5,568 nt of DNA, taken from the NCBI GenBank assembly GCA_031266385.1, contig JAISBC010000036.1, positions 1-5,568 of the forward strand, read 5' to 3'. This document shows, in pieces, positions 1 to 5,373 of the stretch. The stretch is from Holosporales bacterium (GTDB lineage: Bacteria; Pseudomonadota; Alphaproteobacteria; RUG11792). The notes under the pieces were generated by a model. It had not been told where the DNA came from and did not search any database. It was given only the letters and a program-made list of their open reading frames with translations. The position numbers and the translations under genes are program-made. The first letter of the stretch is position 1. Every line of letters starts with the position of its first letter.

Positions 1-141
1 TTCGCTTTCTGACAATCCAGGAATTCTAGTTGGTTTTCTTATTATCTTCTTAGACTCTACTATATACTTCTTGTATTCTTCATCGAGATCTTTACAAAAA
101 TCATCAACAAAACAGAATAACTCTGTGATATGCTCTTCCAT
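1..141 (-). CDS. IS982-like transposase, N-terminal fragment cut by the window edge
   Basis: Reading the minus strand from the ATG at 139-141 gives 47 residues that stay open to the window edge. The peptide begins MEEHITELFCFVDDFCKDLD and ends with IPGLSESE. The pattern (I/L)TELFCFVDDFCK, then a charged stretch, then a (R/K)xxGLSxSE segment is what I know from the start of IS982-family DDE transposases, where it precedes the catalytic domain. The catalytic residues lie outside the window, so whether this copy is intact cannot be judged. A good ribosome binding site, AAGGA at 150-154, sits 8 nt before the ATG and supports the start. A possible -10 (TAAAAT on the minus strand, 178-183) lies upstream but I see no convincing -35. 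The insertion-sequence end should lie between here and about 224; I could not define the terminal inverted repeat without the other end. The family call rests on remembered motif similarity only. Confidence 0.72.
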   Translation of the reverse strand, partial: MEEHITELFCFVDDFCKDLDEEYKKYIVESKKIIRKPTRIPGLSESE

Positions 142-149
142 GGCTAAGA

Positions 150-154
150 TCCTT
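150..154 (-). promoter_or_regulatory. Ribosome binding site of the transposase fragment
   Basis: AAGGA on the minus strand ends 8 nt before the ATG at 139-141. It supports this start for the truncated transposase reading frame. Confidence 0.55.
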
Positions 155-224
155 TGTTTTTGTATCATTGATTAGGGATTTTAGCCTATTTCCTTCTCTT
201 TTTTAATCCATTATTCGCGTTATT

Positions 225-326
225 AGGCCCCCTCCAAAATCCCCACAATCAGATCTATTACCAGGAGACACGGAGCACAGAAGCTGCAGTAAAGGGGGAG
301 ATAGAGGGAAGTTATGGAGGGGGTCT
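225..326. repeat. Palindromic repeat element, copy 1 (short, intergenic)
   Basis: A 102-bp unit begins AGGCCCCCTCCA and ends TGGAGGGGGTCT, an almost perfect inverted pair with one mismatch in 12. Positions 226-284 match 4639-4697 inside rlmN at 55 of 59 positions by my count, and the right end (GAGGGGGTCT) also matches. Relative to the rlmN copy about 42 bp of the centre is missing, including the inner hairpin. Read in the frame that the rlmN copy uses, it has no stop: 34 codons beginning RPPPKSPQSDLLPGDTEHRS and ending LWRGS. The open frame extends from 207 to a TAA at 372-374, but has no ATG, GTG or TTG start upstream of the element and matches nothing I know, so I do not call it a gene. 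The flanks do not show the clean ACT duplication seen at the other copy. The remaining sequence between the transposase start and the terminator (142-224 and 327-399) shows nothing else I can support. Confidence 0.85.
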
Positions 327-399
327 TTTGAGAAAATTAGGTTTCTAATGTGCTATTTCGAATATCCGGAATAAGACTGACTGCGACAAAGCAGCCCCC

Positions 400-464
400 A
401 AAAAAAACCGAGCCCCGCAAAAGGCTCGGATGGGGGGAGAGGGCTGACGATGTGCGGGGCTCGG
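400..464 (-). terminator. Rho-independent terminator with two alternative stems
   Basis: On the minus strand, 7 nt beyond the stop of the 472-1119 gene, CCGAGCCCCGCA (453-464) pairs perfectly over 12 bp with TGCGGGGCTCGG (408-419). Eight U residues follow (400-407). The 33-nt loop contains a second CCGAGCC (423-429) that can pair instead with GGCTCGG (408-414), making a compact 7-bp hairpin with an 8-nt loop directly before the same U tract. Either form is a canonical intrinsic terminator. It fits the end of the secreted-protein transcript. No T tract follows the hairpin on the plus strand, so I read it as one-directional. Confidence 0.9.
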
Positions 465-471
465 AAGGTTG

Positions 472-1119
472 CTATGCCCCATACAGATCTATAACCGCCT
501 GGTCGAAGTCCTGTGCCGTTCGCCTCATGTGTTTGAGGTTGCTTGGGGTGGTATAAATTGCTGCCTTACGGTATTCGATACCATTGCTGTCGTCTCCGGG
601 GTTGTCGTCTCCTTCGACTCTAATTAGCGGCCCCGAGAACTCGTTACTTCTATTGAGCAGCGTTTCCATTTCTAGTGTATTTAATTGCTCTAGCAACTCC
701 TCTTCTGTTACTGGAATTCCCTCCGCTTGGAAGATGGGGTGTCCGGTAACTATCTGTGTAGGAAGATAATGGTTCACCCCCATTCCTTGCAATACTATTT
801 GTTCGTCTGAGTGGTAGGCGTAAATTTTGAATAACATCTCCCCTAATATCCAACCTGCGTTGGAATCAGTGAGTCTCACTAACAACCCTTGGTCCACGAG
901 TCTGTTTAGCTGTTCTCTGCATGCCAAAGCATTGGGGCCGTTTGGTACATCAATTATCCTATTTTCTTTCATCCCAATCTGATAGATGACTACTGCATTT
1001 CCGTTTGGTTGGTCAAATGAACTGTCTACCGTGAGCTGGAAAGTATGCTGCTGAGATGCATGTATTGCTCCATTCGCCAGAATCATCGCCAAGACTGCCC
1101 GTACTACTTTAATCCTCAT
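472..1119 (-). CDS. Unrecognised, probably secreted protein (215 aa)
   Basis: I do not recognise this protein. From the ATG at 1117-1119 it starts MRIKVVRAVLAMILANGAIH, a short basic N-terminus then a hydrophobic stretch, with a plausible signal-peptidase site after about residue 21 (AIHA-SQQ). The mature part is soluble-looking: residues 22-60 are mixed and beta-like, residues 137-158 are Glu/Leu-rich and probably helical, and residues 169-182 are a very acidic Asp/Gly-rich patch. It has one cysteine (Cys67) and no further membrane segment, so a periplasmic or exported role is likely but unproven. The frame could start at a GTG at 1147-1149 (225 aa), but GAGGA at 1128-1132 lies 8 nt before the ATG, and the ATG gives a more normal signal peptide. 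It stands alone, with its own promoter (1164-1192) and a strong terminator (400-464). That single-gene arrangement and the full-length signals argue that the frame is genuine. Confidence 0.75.
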   Translation of the reverse strand: MRIKVVRAVLAMILANGAIHASQQHTFQLTVDSSFDQPNGNAVVIYQIGMKENRIIDVPNGPNALACREQLNRLVDQGLLVRLTDSNAGWILGEMLFKIYAYHSDEQIVLQGMGVNHYLPTQIVTGHPIFQAEGIPVTEEELLEQLNTLEMETLLNRSNEFSGPLIRVEGDDNPGDDSNGIEYRKAAIYTTPSNLKHMRRTAQDFDQAVIDLYGA

Positions 1120-1127
1120 CTTTGTCT

Positions 1128-1132
1128 TCCTC
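1128..1132 (-). promoter_or_regulatory. Ribosome binding site deciding the start at 1119
   Basis: GAGGA on the minus strand sits 8 nt upstream of the ATG at 1117-1119. No comparable site precedes the GTG at 1147-1149, so the shorter form with the cleaner signal peptide is preferred. Confidence 0.55.
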
Positions 1133-1163
1133 TTTGAAAACTTACGCACCAGTAATGTTGCGA

Positions 1164-1192
1164 AGTGTAGTTTAAATTGAAGCGATGTTCAA
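1164..1192 (-). promoter_or_regulatory. Putative sigma70-type promoter of the secreted-protein gene
   Basis: On the minus strand TTGAAC (1187-1192) and TACACT (1164-1169) are separated by exactly 17 nt. Each hexamer matches the consensus at 4 of 6 positions. Transcription would begin near 1157, giving a leader of roughly 38 nt to the ATG at 1119. It lies in AT-rich DNA between the GC-rich island and the gene. Confidence 0.45.
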
Positions 1193-1230
1193 GTAGTTTA
1201 TTTATTCAATGCATATGCCTATTTTACCTC

Positions 1231-1360
1231 CGTGGACAGGACCGACAGGCCGTGGAGGAGGTCTACTGTCCTCTAAGGTCCTCTCCCATGGGCCATCCCC
1301 TCTTAGGCCTGGTTTCCAGGTTCAATTCCGTCGACTGGCTCAGTTTCGGCAAGAGGGATC
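1231..1360. other. GC-rich, hairpin-dense intergenic island of unknown nature
   Basis: This stretch between the end of rluD and the promoter of the next gene is about 59% GC by my count, clearly above its surroundings. GGACAG (1234-1239) plus GACC (1240-1243) pair with GGTC (1260-1263) plus CTGTCC (1266-1271), leaving a 2-nt bulge. CTAAG (1273-1277) can pair with CTTAG (1302-1306) around a CCCATGGG palindrome. CCTGG and CCAGG (1308-1320) form a tight hairpin, and ACTG and CAGT (1334-1344) another. The heptamer GTCCTCT is repeated at 1268 and 1278. No U tract follows any hairpin on either strand. I found none of the signature motifs I know for tmRNA, SRP RNA or RNase P RNA. It could be a small structured RNA, the 3' untranslated part of the uppP-rluD message, or a remnant of a repeat. 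Confidence 0.4.
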
Positions 1361-1366
1361 AGTTGA

Positions 1367-2344
1367 TCAGCGGCTCGAGGAGATGATCGCTTCAATGGTT
1401 ACCATGTCATCTGGTAACTCTGCTATAAATTCGAGATTTTCGTTCGTAATTGGGTGTCTAAATGATAATTCGGAAGAATGTAGTGCCTGTCTCGGGAAGG
1501 ATGAAATTTGTTCCGGGTAGGCTGCGTTATCCACCTTCCTCGCCCCATATGTTGCATCCCCAATAATCGGTGTGCCGATGCTTTGCATATGGACACGGAT
1601 TTGATGTGTTCTGCCTGTTAGAAGTTCGCATTTTACTTTGCTGATGGATTTTGTACTAGTAAAATAAATAGATTTTTCAGTGGAATAAAGGGTAATCGCA
1701 AATTTACCAGTGTCAAGGCTAGTCGTATACTGCTGCCTCAATTTTGGATGCCTCCTAATAAAAGTCTCGATTCGTCCGATCTTGGGGGTCGGGGTTCCAA
1801 ATACGAAACACACATATTTCCGATGAATCAAACTTCCTTTTCCATCGGCAAATAACTTCGCAAAATCGATGTGAGCCCTGTCCGTTTTGGCGATCAACAT
1901 TAGTCCAGAAGTGTCCTTATCCAGTCGATGAACGATTCCTGGCCTCGTTTTTTCTCCGATCATAGGCAACCTATTGCCCATCCTATTTATGAGCGCATTA
2001 ACGAGGGTCCCCGATCTATGTCCAGGAGCTGGATGACACACCATCCCAGCCGCCTTATTAATCACGATTATATGCTCATCCTCGAAGAGGATATCGATCG
2101 GAATATCCTCTGGTTCGATGGAATACTCCTCCGGCAGAATCATCGAGATATCGATCTCGATTAGACAGGGAGTTGAAATCTTAAGGGCCGAATTATCGAC
2201 AACTTTTCCATTCAATCGGACGGCCCCCTGTCTGAGATATCTCTGAAACTGCGTCCTCGATAGCTCCCGTGATTCAGCTGAGGCTACCAAATCTATCCTC
2301 TTGCCGTCGTATTTGGTTTCTCGAATGGGAATACTTATCTTCAA
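1367..2344 (-). CDS. rluD: 23S rRNA pseudouridine synthase, RluA family, probably RluD
   Basis: RluD isomerises uridines of helix 69 of 23S rRNA (U1911, U1915 and U1917 in E. coli) to pseudouridine in the cytoplasm. The 325-residue protein has the expected order. An S4-like RNA-binding domain covers about residues 14-66 (SRTQFQRYLRQGAVRLNGK). The catalytic core from about residue 84 has GIVHRLDKDTSGLMLIAKTD with catalytic Asp142, then LLTGRTHQIRVHM at 241-253 and GDATYG at 262-267. The C-terminal RQALHSSELSFRHPIT segment (285-300) is typical. Length matches E. coli RluD (326 aa). RluC of the same family is the main alternative; the family call is firm, the paralogue call less so. The start is TTG: the only upstream codons in frame are TGT, GAT and CGA after a stop, and no early ATG exists. 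It begins 4 nt after the uppP stop with no clear Shine-Dalgarno sequence, so translation is probably coupled to uppP. Confidence 0.9.
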   Translation of the reverse strand: MKISIPIRETKYDGKRIDLVASAESRELSRTQFQRYLRQGAVRLNGKVVDNSALKISTPCLIEIDISMILPEEYSIEPEDIPIDILFEDEHIIVINKAAGMVCHPAPGHRSGTLVNALINRMGNRLPMIGEKTRPGIVHRLDKDTSGLMLIAKTDRAHIDFAKLFADGKGSLIHRKYVCFVFGTPTPKIGRIETFIRRHPKLRQQYTTSLDTGKFAITLYSTEKSIYFTSTKSISKVKCELLTGRTHQIRVHMQSIGTPIIGDATYGARKVDNAAYPEQISSFPRQALHSSELSFRHPITNENLEFIAELPDDMVTIEAIISSSR

Positions 2345-2348
2345 TCGA

Positions 2349-3143
2349 TCACATCAAAAGCATCAAGATTCCCATTAGTATTCTATAAATCACGAGATAC
2401 GTAAACCCAGTTTTCTCCATGTGTCTCACACATGGAAATATGATGACGATACCAATCATCATCGTCAGTAAGACCCCGATCAATGAATCCATAGAAAAAA
2501 TTGCAAAATTATTGTGTTTGTAGCAGTCTATAATGCCGAGGCTCATGGAGCCACAAATACTCGGGATGGCCAGCAGCATCGCGAAGGCAATGGATTTTTT
2601 GCGATCGATGTGTAAAATCCGAGCGGCAGTAATGCAGATACCAAGCCTACTCACCCCCGGAAAAATAGAAACAGCCTGGAAACAGCCGATGATCATCGCC
2701 TTGGGAATCGAAACCCGCGACCTATCCCCGGATCGAGCCCTCGCAATAGATAATTTATCGCAGACCAACAAAAGACAGCCGAAAAGAATACAGGATGCAC
2801 CTACCACACCCTTGGAATCGAATTCTTTGACGAAATCAATGGCAAAATATCCGAGGATGGTGACCGGCAGAGTCCCGACGACTAGGGCCCAGAAGTATGT
2901 ATCGGACAGCTTATTCTTCCTCGTAAACATGGCCCGAAAAATAGAGCCAATATCTCTCCTGAAATAAACCATAAAGGCCATTAGGCTTCCGACGTGGAGG
3001 GCTATTTTCAAGCCAAAGGAAAAGGCTGAAAGACCCCACAATTTGGAGAAAAAATATAAATTGACGGAGGAGCTAACCGGAAGGATCTCAGATACCCCCT
3101 GAATGATGCTTAGGAATAGAATTTCTAGATTCACAAAAACCAC
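2349..3143 (-). CDS. uppP: Undecaprenyl-diphosphatase, UppP/BacA family
   Basis: This integral membrane enzyme removes a phosphate from undecaprenyl diphosphate, recycling the lipid carrier for peptidoglycan and surface polysaccharide; overproduction gives bacitracin resistance. The first signature, IIQGVSEILPVSSS at residues 13-26, keeps the second glutamate (Glu19) and the serines. The second, FPGVSRLG at 161-168, keeps the Ser-Arg pair (Arg166) and leads into LHIDRKKSIAFAMLLAIP, characteristic of the family. Hydrophobic segments span the protein to its C-terminus (IYRILMGILMLLM). At 264 residues it is close to E. coli UppP (273). Two family positions differ: the histidine usual in SSxxH is Asn28, and the serine after Ser-Arg is Leu167. 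The GTG at 3141-3143 gives the longest form; a GTG at 3132-3134 (261 aa) is preceded by GGTGG at a 5-nt spacing and may be the real start. It heads the uppP-rluD pair behind the promoter at 3194-3222. Confidence 0.92.
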   Translation of the reverse strand: MVFVNLEILFLSIIQGVSEILPVSSSVNLYFFSKLWGLSAFSFGLKIALHVGSLMAFMVYFRRDIGSIFRAMFTRKNKLSDTYFWALVVGTLPVTILGYFAIDFVKEFDSKGVVGASCILFGCLLLVCDKLSIARARSGDRSRVSIPKAMIIGCFQAVSIFPGVSRLGICITAARILHIDRKKSIAFAMLLAIPSICGSMSLGIIDCYKHNNFAIFSMDSLIGVLLTMMIGIVIIFPCVRHMEKTGFTYLVIYRILMGILMLLM

Positions 3144-3193
3144 CGCATTGATAAATAAAGGCCGAAATCTACTGTTTTATTAGGTGCGCCGCC

Positions 3194-3222
3194 ATTGTAC
3201 GCTAGAGAACCGTATTTCTCAA
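3194..3222 (-). promoter_or_regulatory. Sigma70-type promoter for uppP-rluD
   Basis: On the minus strand TTGAGA (3217-3222, 5 of 6 consensus) and TACAAT (3194-3199, 5 of 6) are spaced by exactly 17 nt. The start of transcription would be near 3187, about 45 nt before the uppP start. It is the best promoter-like match I found in the window and shows that uppP-rluD need not depend on read-through from mipZ. I see no intrinsic terminator between mipZ and this promoter. Confidence 0.65.
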
Positions 3223-3238
3223 CAGATACATATGTTAT

Positions 3239-4030
3239 TCATTTTGCCGTTATGTTGAGTGTCTTCAAAAGGTAGTTTAGCTCTTGGCGGGCGGCTATAT
3301 GAGAAAGAGTCGCCTGCGCCAATAATTGCTCCTTATCCAAAATCGTAAGTCCCGACAGGAATAACTCTTTGAATATCACTCGCTCCTTAAATCCTCGGGC
3401 CAACCTGAATCCAATGCGTTTCGATAGTGCCGTTAATATCTTCTCCAATTCATCTCCATTCTTTGAGGTAACGCTAGATAGGCGGTTAACGAGGACGATC
3501 CAATCGATTGCTCCTTTGTCTCGGATGGCCCTCTCCTTCTTCTGGTTCCATACCATCTCCGCATAGATGCTAGGTTTCAAATTATTCGGTTCGGAGCCAT
3601 TTATTCTTACTAGAAGATCCAGATCGATGAAACTTTCATTCATCGGGGTAATGATCACATCGGCGTAGGAATGGGCTAATTTCGATAGATGGCTATCATT
3701 CCCAGGAGTATCGATTATGATAAAATCGAATTCTCCACAAGAATCCATAAGTTTTGCAAAATTTTCCTTGTTGATCTTCTCTGTTTCAGAAATAGAATCA
3801 CTTACATCATCGAATACGGAGAAATGAGTGGATACAGGTAAATTCGAGGCTTCGAGGCTGGTTCTTTTGCGATTCTCGATGTAACGGGAGAAGGTTCCCT
3901 GCCTGGCATCAACATCTATCGTAGCCACCTTGAAATCCTGAGTGAGGAGGCTGACGGTGAGATGTACGGCAAGGGTGGATTTCCCGGTTCCTCCCTTTTG
4001 ATTCCCAAAGACGATTACTCTTGCGGACAT
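3239..4030 (-). CDS. mipZ: MipZ-like ParA/MinD-family ATPase, division-site regulator
   Basis: In Caulobacter, MipZ dimerises on ATP, is concentrated near the poles by ParB, and inhibits FtsZ so that division occurs at midcell. The 263-residue protein from the ATG at 4028-4030 opens MSARVIVFGNQKGGTGKST, with the deviant Walker A KGGTGKST (residues 12-19, signature Lys12, catalytic Lys17). Next come DVDARQGTFSRYIENR from residue 39 and the Walker B segment FIIIDTPG (103-110). MipZ-specific parts follow: NESFIDLDLL (131-140), DWIVLVNRLSS (176-186), and RIGFRLARGFKERVIFKELF then GLTILD (205-232). These separate it from plasmid or chromosomal ParA. Caulobacter MipZ is about 271 residues. A longer form from a GTG at 4055-4057 is possible, but an extended -10 at 4064-4072 would start the transcript at about that codon, and the family N-terminus aligns with the ATG. 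It is divergent from rlmN. Confidence 0.93.
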   Translation of the reverse strand: MSARVIVFGNQKGGTGKSTLAVHLTVSLLTQDFKVATIDVDARQGTFSRYIENRKRTSLEASNLPVSTHFSVFDDVSDSISETEKINKENFAKLMDSCGEFDFIIIDTPGNDSHLSKLAHSYADVIITPMNESFIDLDLLVRINGSEPNNLKPSIYAEMVWNQKKERAIRDKGAIDWIVLVNRLSSVTSKNGDELEKILTALSKRIGFRLARGFKERVIFKELFLSGLTILDKEQLLAQATLSHIAARQELNYLLKTLNITAK

Positions 4031-4063
4031 TAACCCGTAATTCAATATGAAATTCACGAGCGC

Positions 4064-4072
4064 ATTCTAGCA
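4064..4072 (-). promoter_or_regulatory. Putative extended -10 promoter of mipZ
   Basis: On the minus strand TGCTAGAAT combines the extended TGn motif with TAGAAT (4064-4069, 5 of 6 consensus). The -35 region is poor, as is usual for extended -10 promoters. Transcription would begin near 4057, leaving a leader of roughly 27 nt before the ATG at 4030. This supports the shorter mipZ start. Confidence 0.45.
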
Positions 4073-4084
4073 CGTAGTTACCAA

Positions 4085-4114
4085 TTGACGGAAGATCTGC
4101 CTCATAAATTTTAT
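4085..4114 (+). promoter_or_regulatory. Putative promoter of rlmN
   Basis: TTGACG (4085-4090, 5 of 6 consensus) is followed after 18 nt by TTTTAT (4109-4114, 4 of 6). Transcription would start near 4121, about 60 nt before rlmN. A second possible -10, TATATT at 4140-4145, has no clear -35. The site lies back-to-back with the mipZ promoter in a 124-bp divergent intergenic region, so the two could influence each other. Confidence 0.35.
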
Positions 4115-4175
4115 GAATCCAGATCATCGAAATACGGGGTATATTAATGGTTCACGGGAAGCGCGGTAATCGCTC

Positions 4176-4179
4176 GGAG
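4176..4179 (+). promoter_or_regulatory. Unusually close ribosome binding site of rlmN
   Basis: GGAG lies only 2 nt before the ATG at 4182, shorter than the usual 5-9 nt. A stop codon in frame at 4167-4169 rules out a longer protein, and no alternative start fits the family N-terminus, so the ATG stands although initiation may be weak. Confidence 0.4.
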
Positions 4180-4181
4180 CC

Positions 4182-5357
4182 ATGAAGCAAGGAATCTTAA
4201 ATCTATCGCGAGAGGAAGTGGCCGAATTTTTGGCCGATAAAGGAGCGCCAAAGTATCGAACGAATCAGTTGTTTACGTGGCTTTTTCGGTTTGGTAAAAC
4301 AGATTTCTCTGAAATGACTAATATCGATCTTTCCCTAAGACGGGCCCTAGACGAGTGGTTTTATATATACCGTCCCCGAATTGTTAGATCCGATAAATCG
4401 ATCGATGGTACGATCAAATTTCTCCTTGAGCTAGCCGATAAAAACACAATCGAAACGGTTTTTATACCTGAAACGAAGAGAAATACGATCTGTGTCTCAT
4501 CTCAGGTTGGTTGCGCCATCGGCTGTAGATTCTGTAACACTGGATATCACGGATTTATACGAAATTTATTGCCCGAGGAGATAGTATCTCAGTTCCTAAT
4601 CGTGAAAGATTATCTAGATCTATGGCATTCTCAAACTAGACCCCCTCCTAAACCCCCACAATCAGATCTATTACTAGGAGACACGGAGCACAGAAGCGGA
4701 GTGTACTCAAACGTACATGAGCATTCGAGCACCGGATCGACGAAGGAAGAGACTGATTGTGGGAGGTTAGTGAGGGGGTCTACTGAAAGATTATCGAATA
4801 TAGTCTTCATGGGGATGGGGGAACCTCTTTTGAATCATAAGAACGTCCTCAAATCCATCGATCTGTTAATGTCTGGCGAAAAAGACGGGATATCTCGGCG
4901 GAAAATAACGTTATCGACATCCGGAATAGCCGATATTCTAAAAAATATTGCCAAGGATTTACCGTGCAGATTAGCCGTCTCGCTTCATGCCCCAAACGAC
5001 AGTATTCGGAGTAAAATCATGCCGATCAATAACGTTCATAACATTAAGAGTATTTTAGGAGCCTGCGAAGAATATAAGAAATACCATGAATATTTAAAAA
5101 TAACATTTGAATATCTGCTTCTTGATGGGATAAATGATTCAAAAGAATGTGCCCAAGAACTTTTGCGGCTTCTGTCTAATCAAACCTGTAAGGTTAATTT
5201 AATCCAGTTTAATTCTTGGCAGGGGAGTCAATTCAAGGCATCATCCAGAAATAAGACTTTAGAATTTGCCAGAATTTTAGAAGATGGCGGAATAGAGGCC
5301 CCGATCAGAGCGCGACGTGGAGAGGATATAATGGCTGCCTGTGGGCAACTAAAATAG
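4182..5357 (+). CDS. rlmN: RlmN, 23S rRNA/tRNA adenine-C2 methyltransferase, with an in-frame 48-codon repeat insertion
   Basis: RlmN is a radical-SAM enzyme that methylates C2 of A2503 in 23S rRNA and of A37 in some tRNAs. The N-terminal domain (LSREEVAEFLADKGAPKYR from residue 8) is family-like. The [4Fe-4S] motif is C111-AIG-C115-RF-C118. The methyl-relay cysteines appear as Cys104 (ICVSSQVG) and Cys387 (DIMAACGQL), matching E. coli Cys118 and Cys355. GMGEPLLN (211-218), ITLSTSG (242-248) and SLHAPND (267-273) complete the core. All residues expected for activity are present. Residues 153-200 come from a palindromic repeat and replace what is normally a short linker between the radical-SAM strand region and the GEP motif. 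Without them the chain reads SQT-ERLSNIVFMGMGEP and is about 342 residues. The protein ends one residue after AACGQL, shorter than E. coli. It is divergent from mipZ and convergent with the right-end gene. Confidence 0.95.
   Translation: MKQGILNLSREEVAEFLADKGAPKYRTNQLFTWLFRFGKTDFSEMTNIDLSLRRALDEWFYIYRPRIVRSDKSIDGTIKFLLELADKNTIETVFIPETKRNTICVSSQVGCAIGCRFCNTGYHGFIRNLLPEEIVSQFLIVKDYLDLWHSQTRPPPKPPQSDLLLGDTEHRSGVYSNVHEHSSTGSTKEETDCGRLVRGSTERLSNIVFMGMGEPLLNHKNVLKSIDLLMSGEKDGISRRKITLSTSGIADILKNIAKDLPCRLAVSLHAPNDSIRSKIMPINNVHNIKSILGACEEYKKYHEYLKITFEYLLLDGINDSKECAQELLRLLSNQTCKVNLIQFNSWQGSQFKASSRNKTLEFARILEDGGIEAPIRARRGEDIMAACGQLK
4638..4781. repeat. Palindromic repeat element, copy 2 (full, in frame inside rlmN)
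   Basis: The unit is 144 bp, exactly 48 codons. It begins AGACCCCCTC and ends GAGGGGGTCT, a perfect 10-bp inverted pair. The arms continue with small gaps to CCCACAATCAG (4655-4665) against CTGATTGTGGG (4753-4763), so roughly 28 bp on each side can pair. An inner hairpin pairs GTGTAC (4701-4706) with GTACAT (4713-4718). ACT stands immediately outside on both sides (4635-4637 and 4782-4784), consistent with a 3-bp target duplication that keeps the frame. The encoded peptide begins RPPPKPPQSDLLLGDTEHRS and ends RLVRGS; it is hydrophilic and contains one cysteine. The left 59 bp match 226-284 at 55 positions. The pattern resembles the Rickettsia palindromic elements, which are known to insert in frame in genes; I cannot tell whether it belongs to a named family. 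Confidence 0.9.
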
Positions 5358-5373
5358 ACCCTCTCAGATTTTT

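Noticed and set aside
336..349. Small hairpin ATTAG-GTTT-CTAAT
   Set aside because: Five AT-rich base pairs with no U tract or neighbouring signal; expected by chance.
350..556. A 68-codon plus-strand open frame
   Set aside because: It runs antisense through the terminator and the end of the secreted-protein gene, has low-complexity basic composition and no ribosome binding site.
1319..1329. GGTTCAATTCC, which resembles the T-loop of a tRNA or tmRNA
   Set aside because: The flanking bases pair only over the inner two positions, and no acceptor stem, anticodon arm or D arm can be built around it on either strand.
1177..1520. Two overlapping plus-strand open frames, one of 103 codons
   Set aside because: The second half is antisense to the conserved end of rluD, and the first half crosses the GC-rich hairpin island, where frames stay open because of high GC. 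The protein is rich in Pro, Gly and Ser and resembles nothing known to me.
2533..2967. A 144-codon plus-strand open frame
   Set aside because: It is the antisense shadow of uppP, whose family motifs and membrane segments are clear on the minus strand.
3909..4127. A 72-codon minus-strand frame overlapping the start of mipZ
   Set aside because: It reads the mipZ N-terminus in another frame; the Walker A motif and the rest of the family sequence lie in the mipZ frame.
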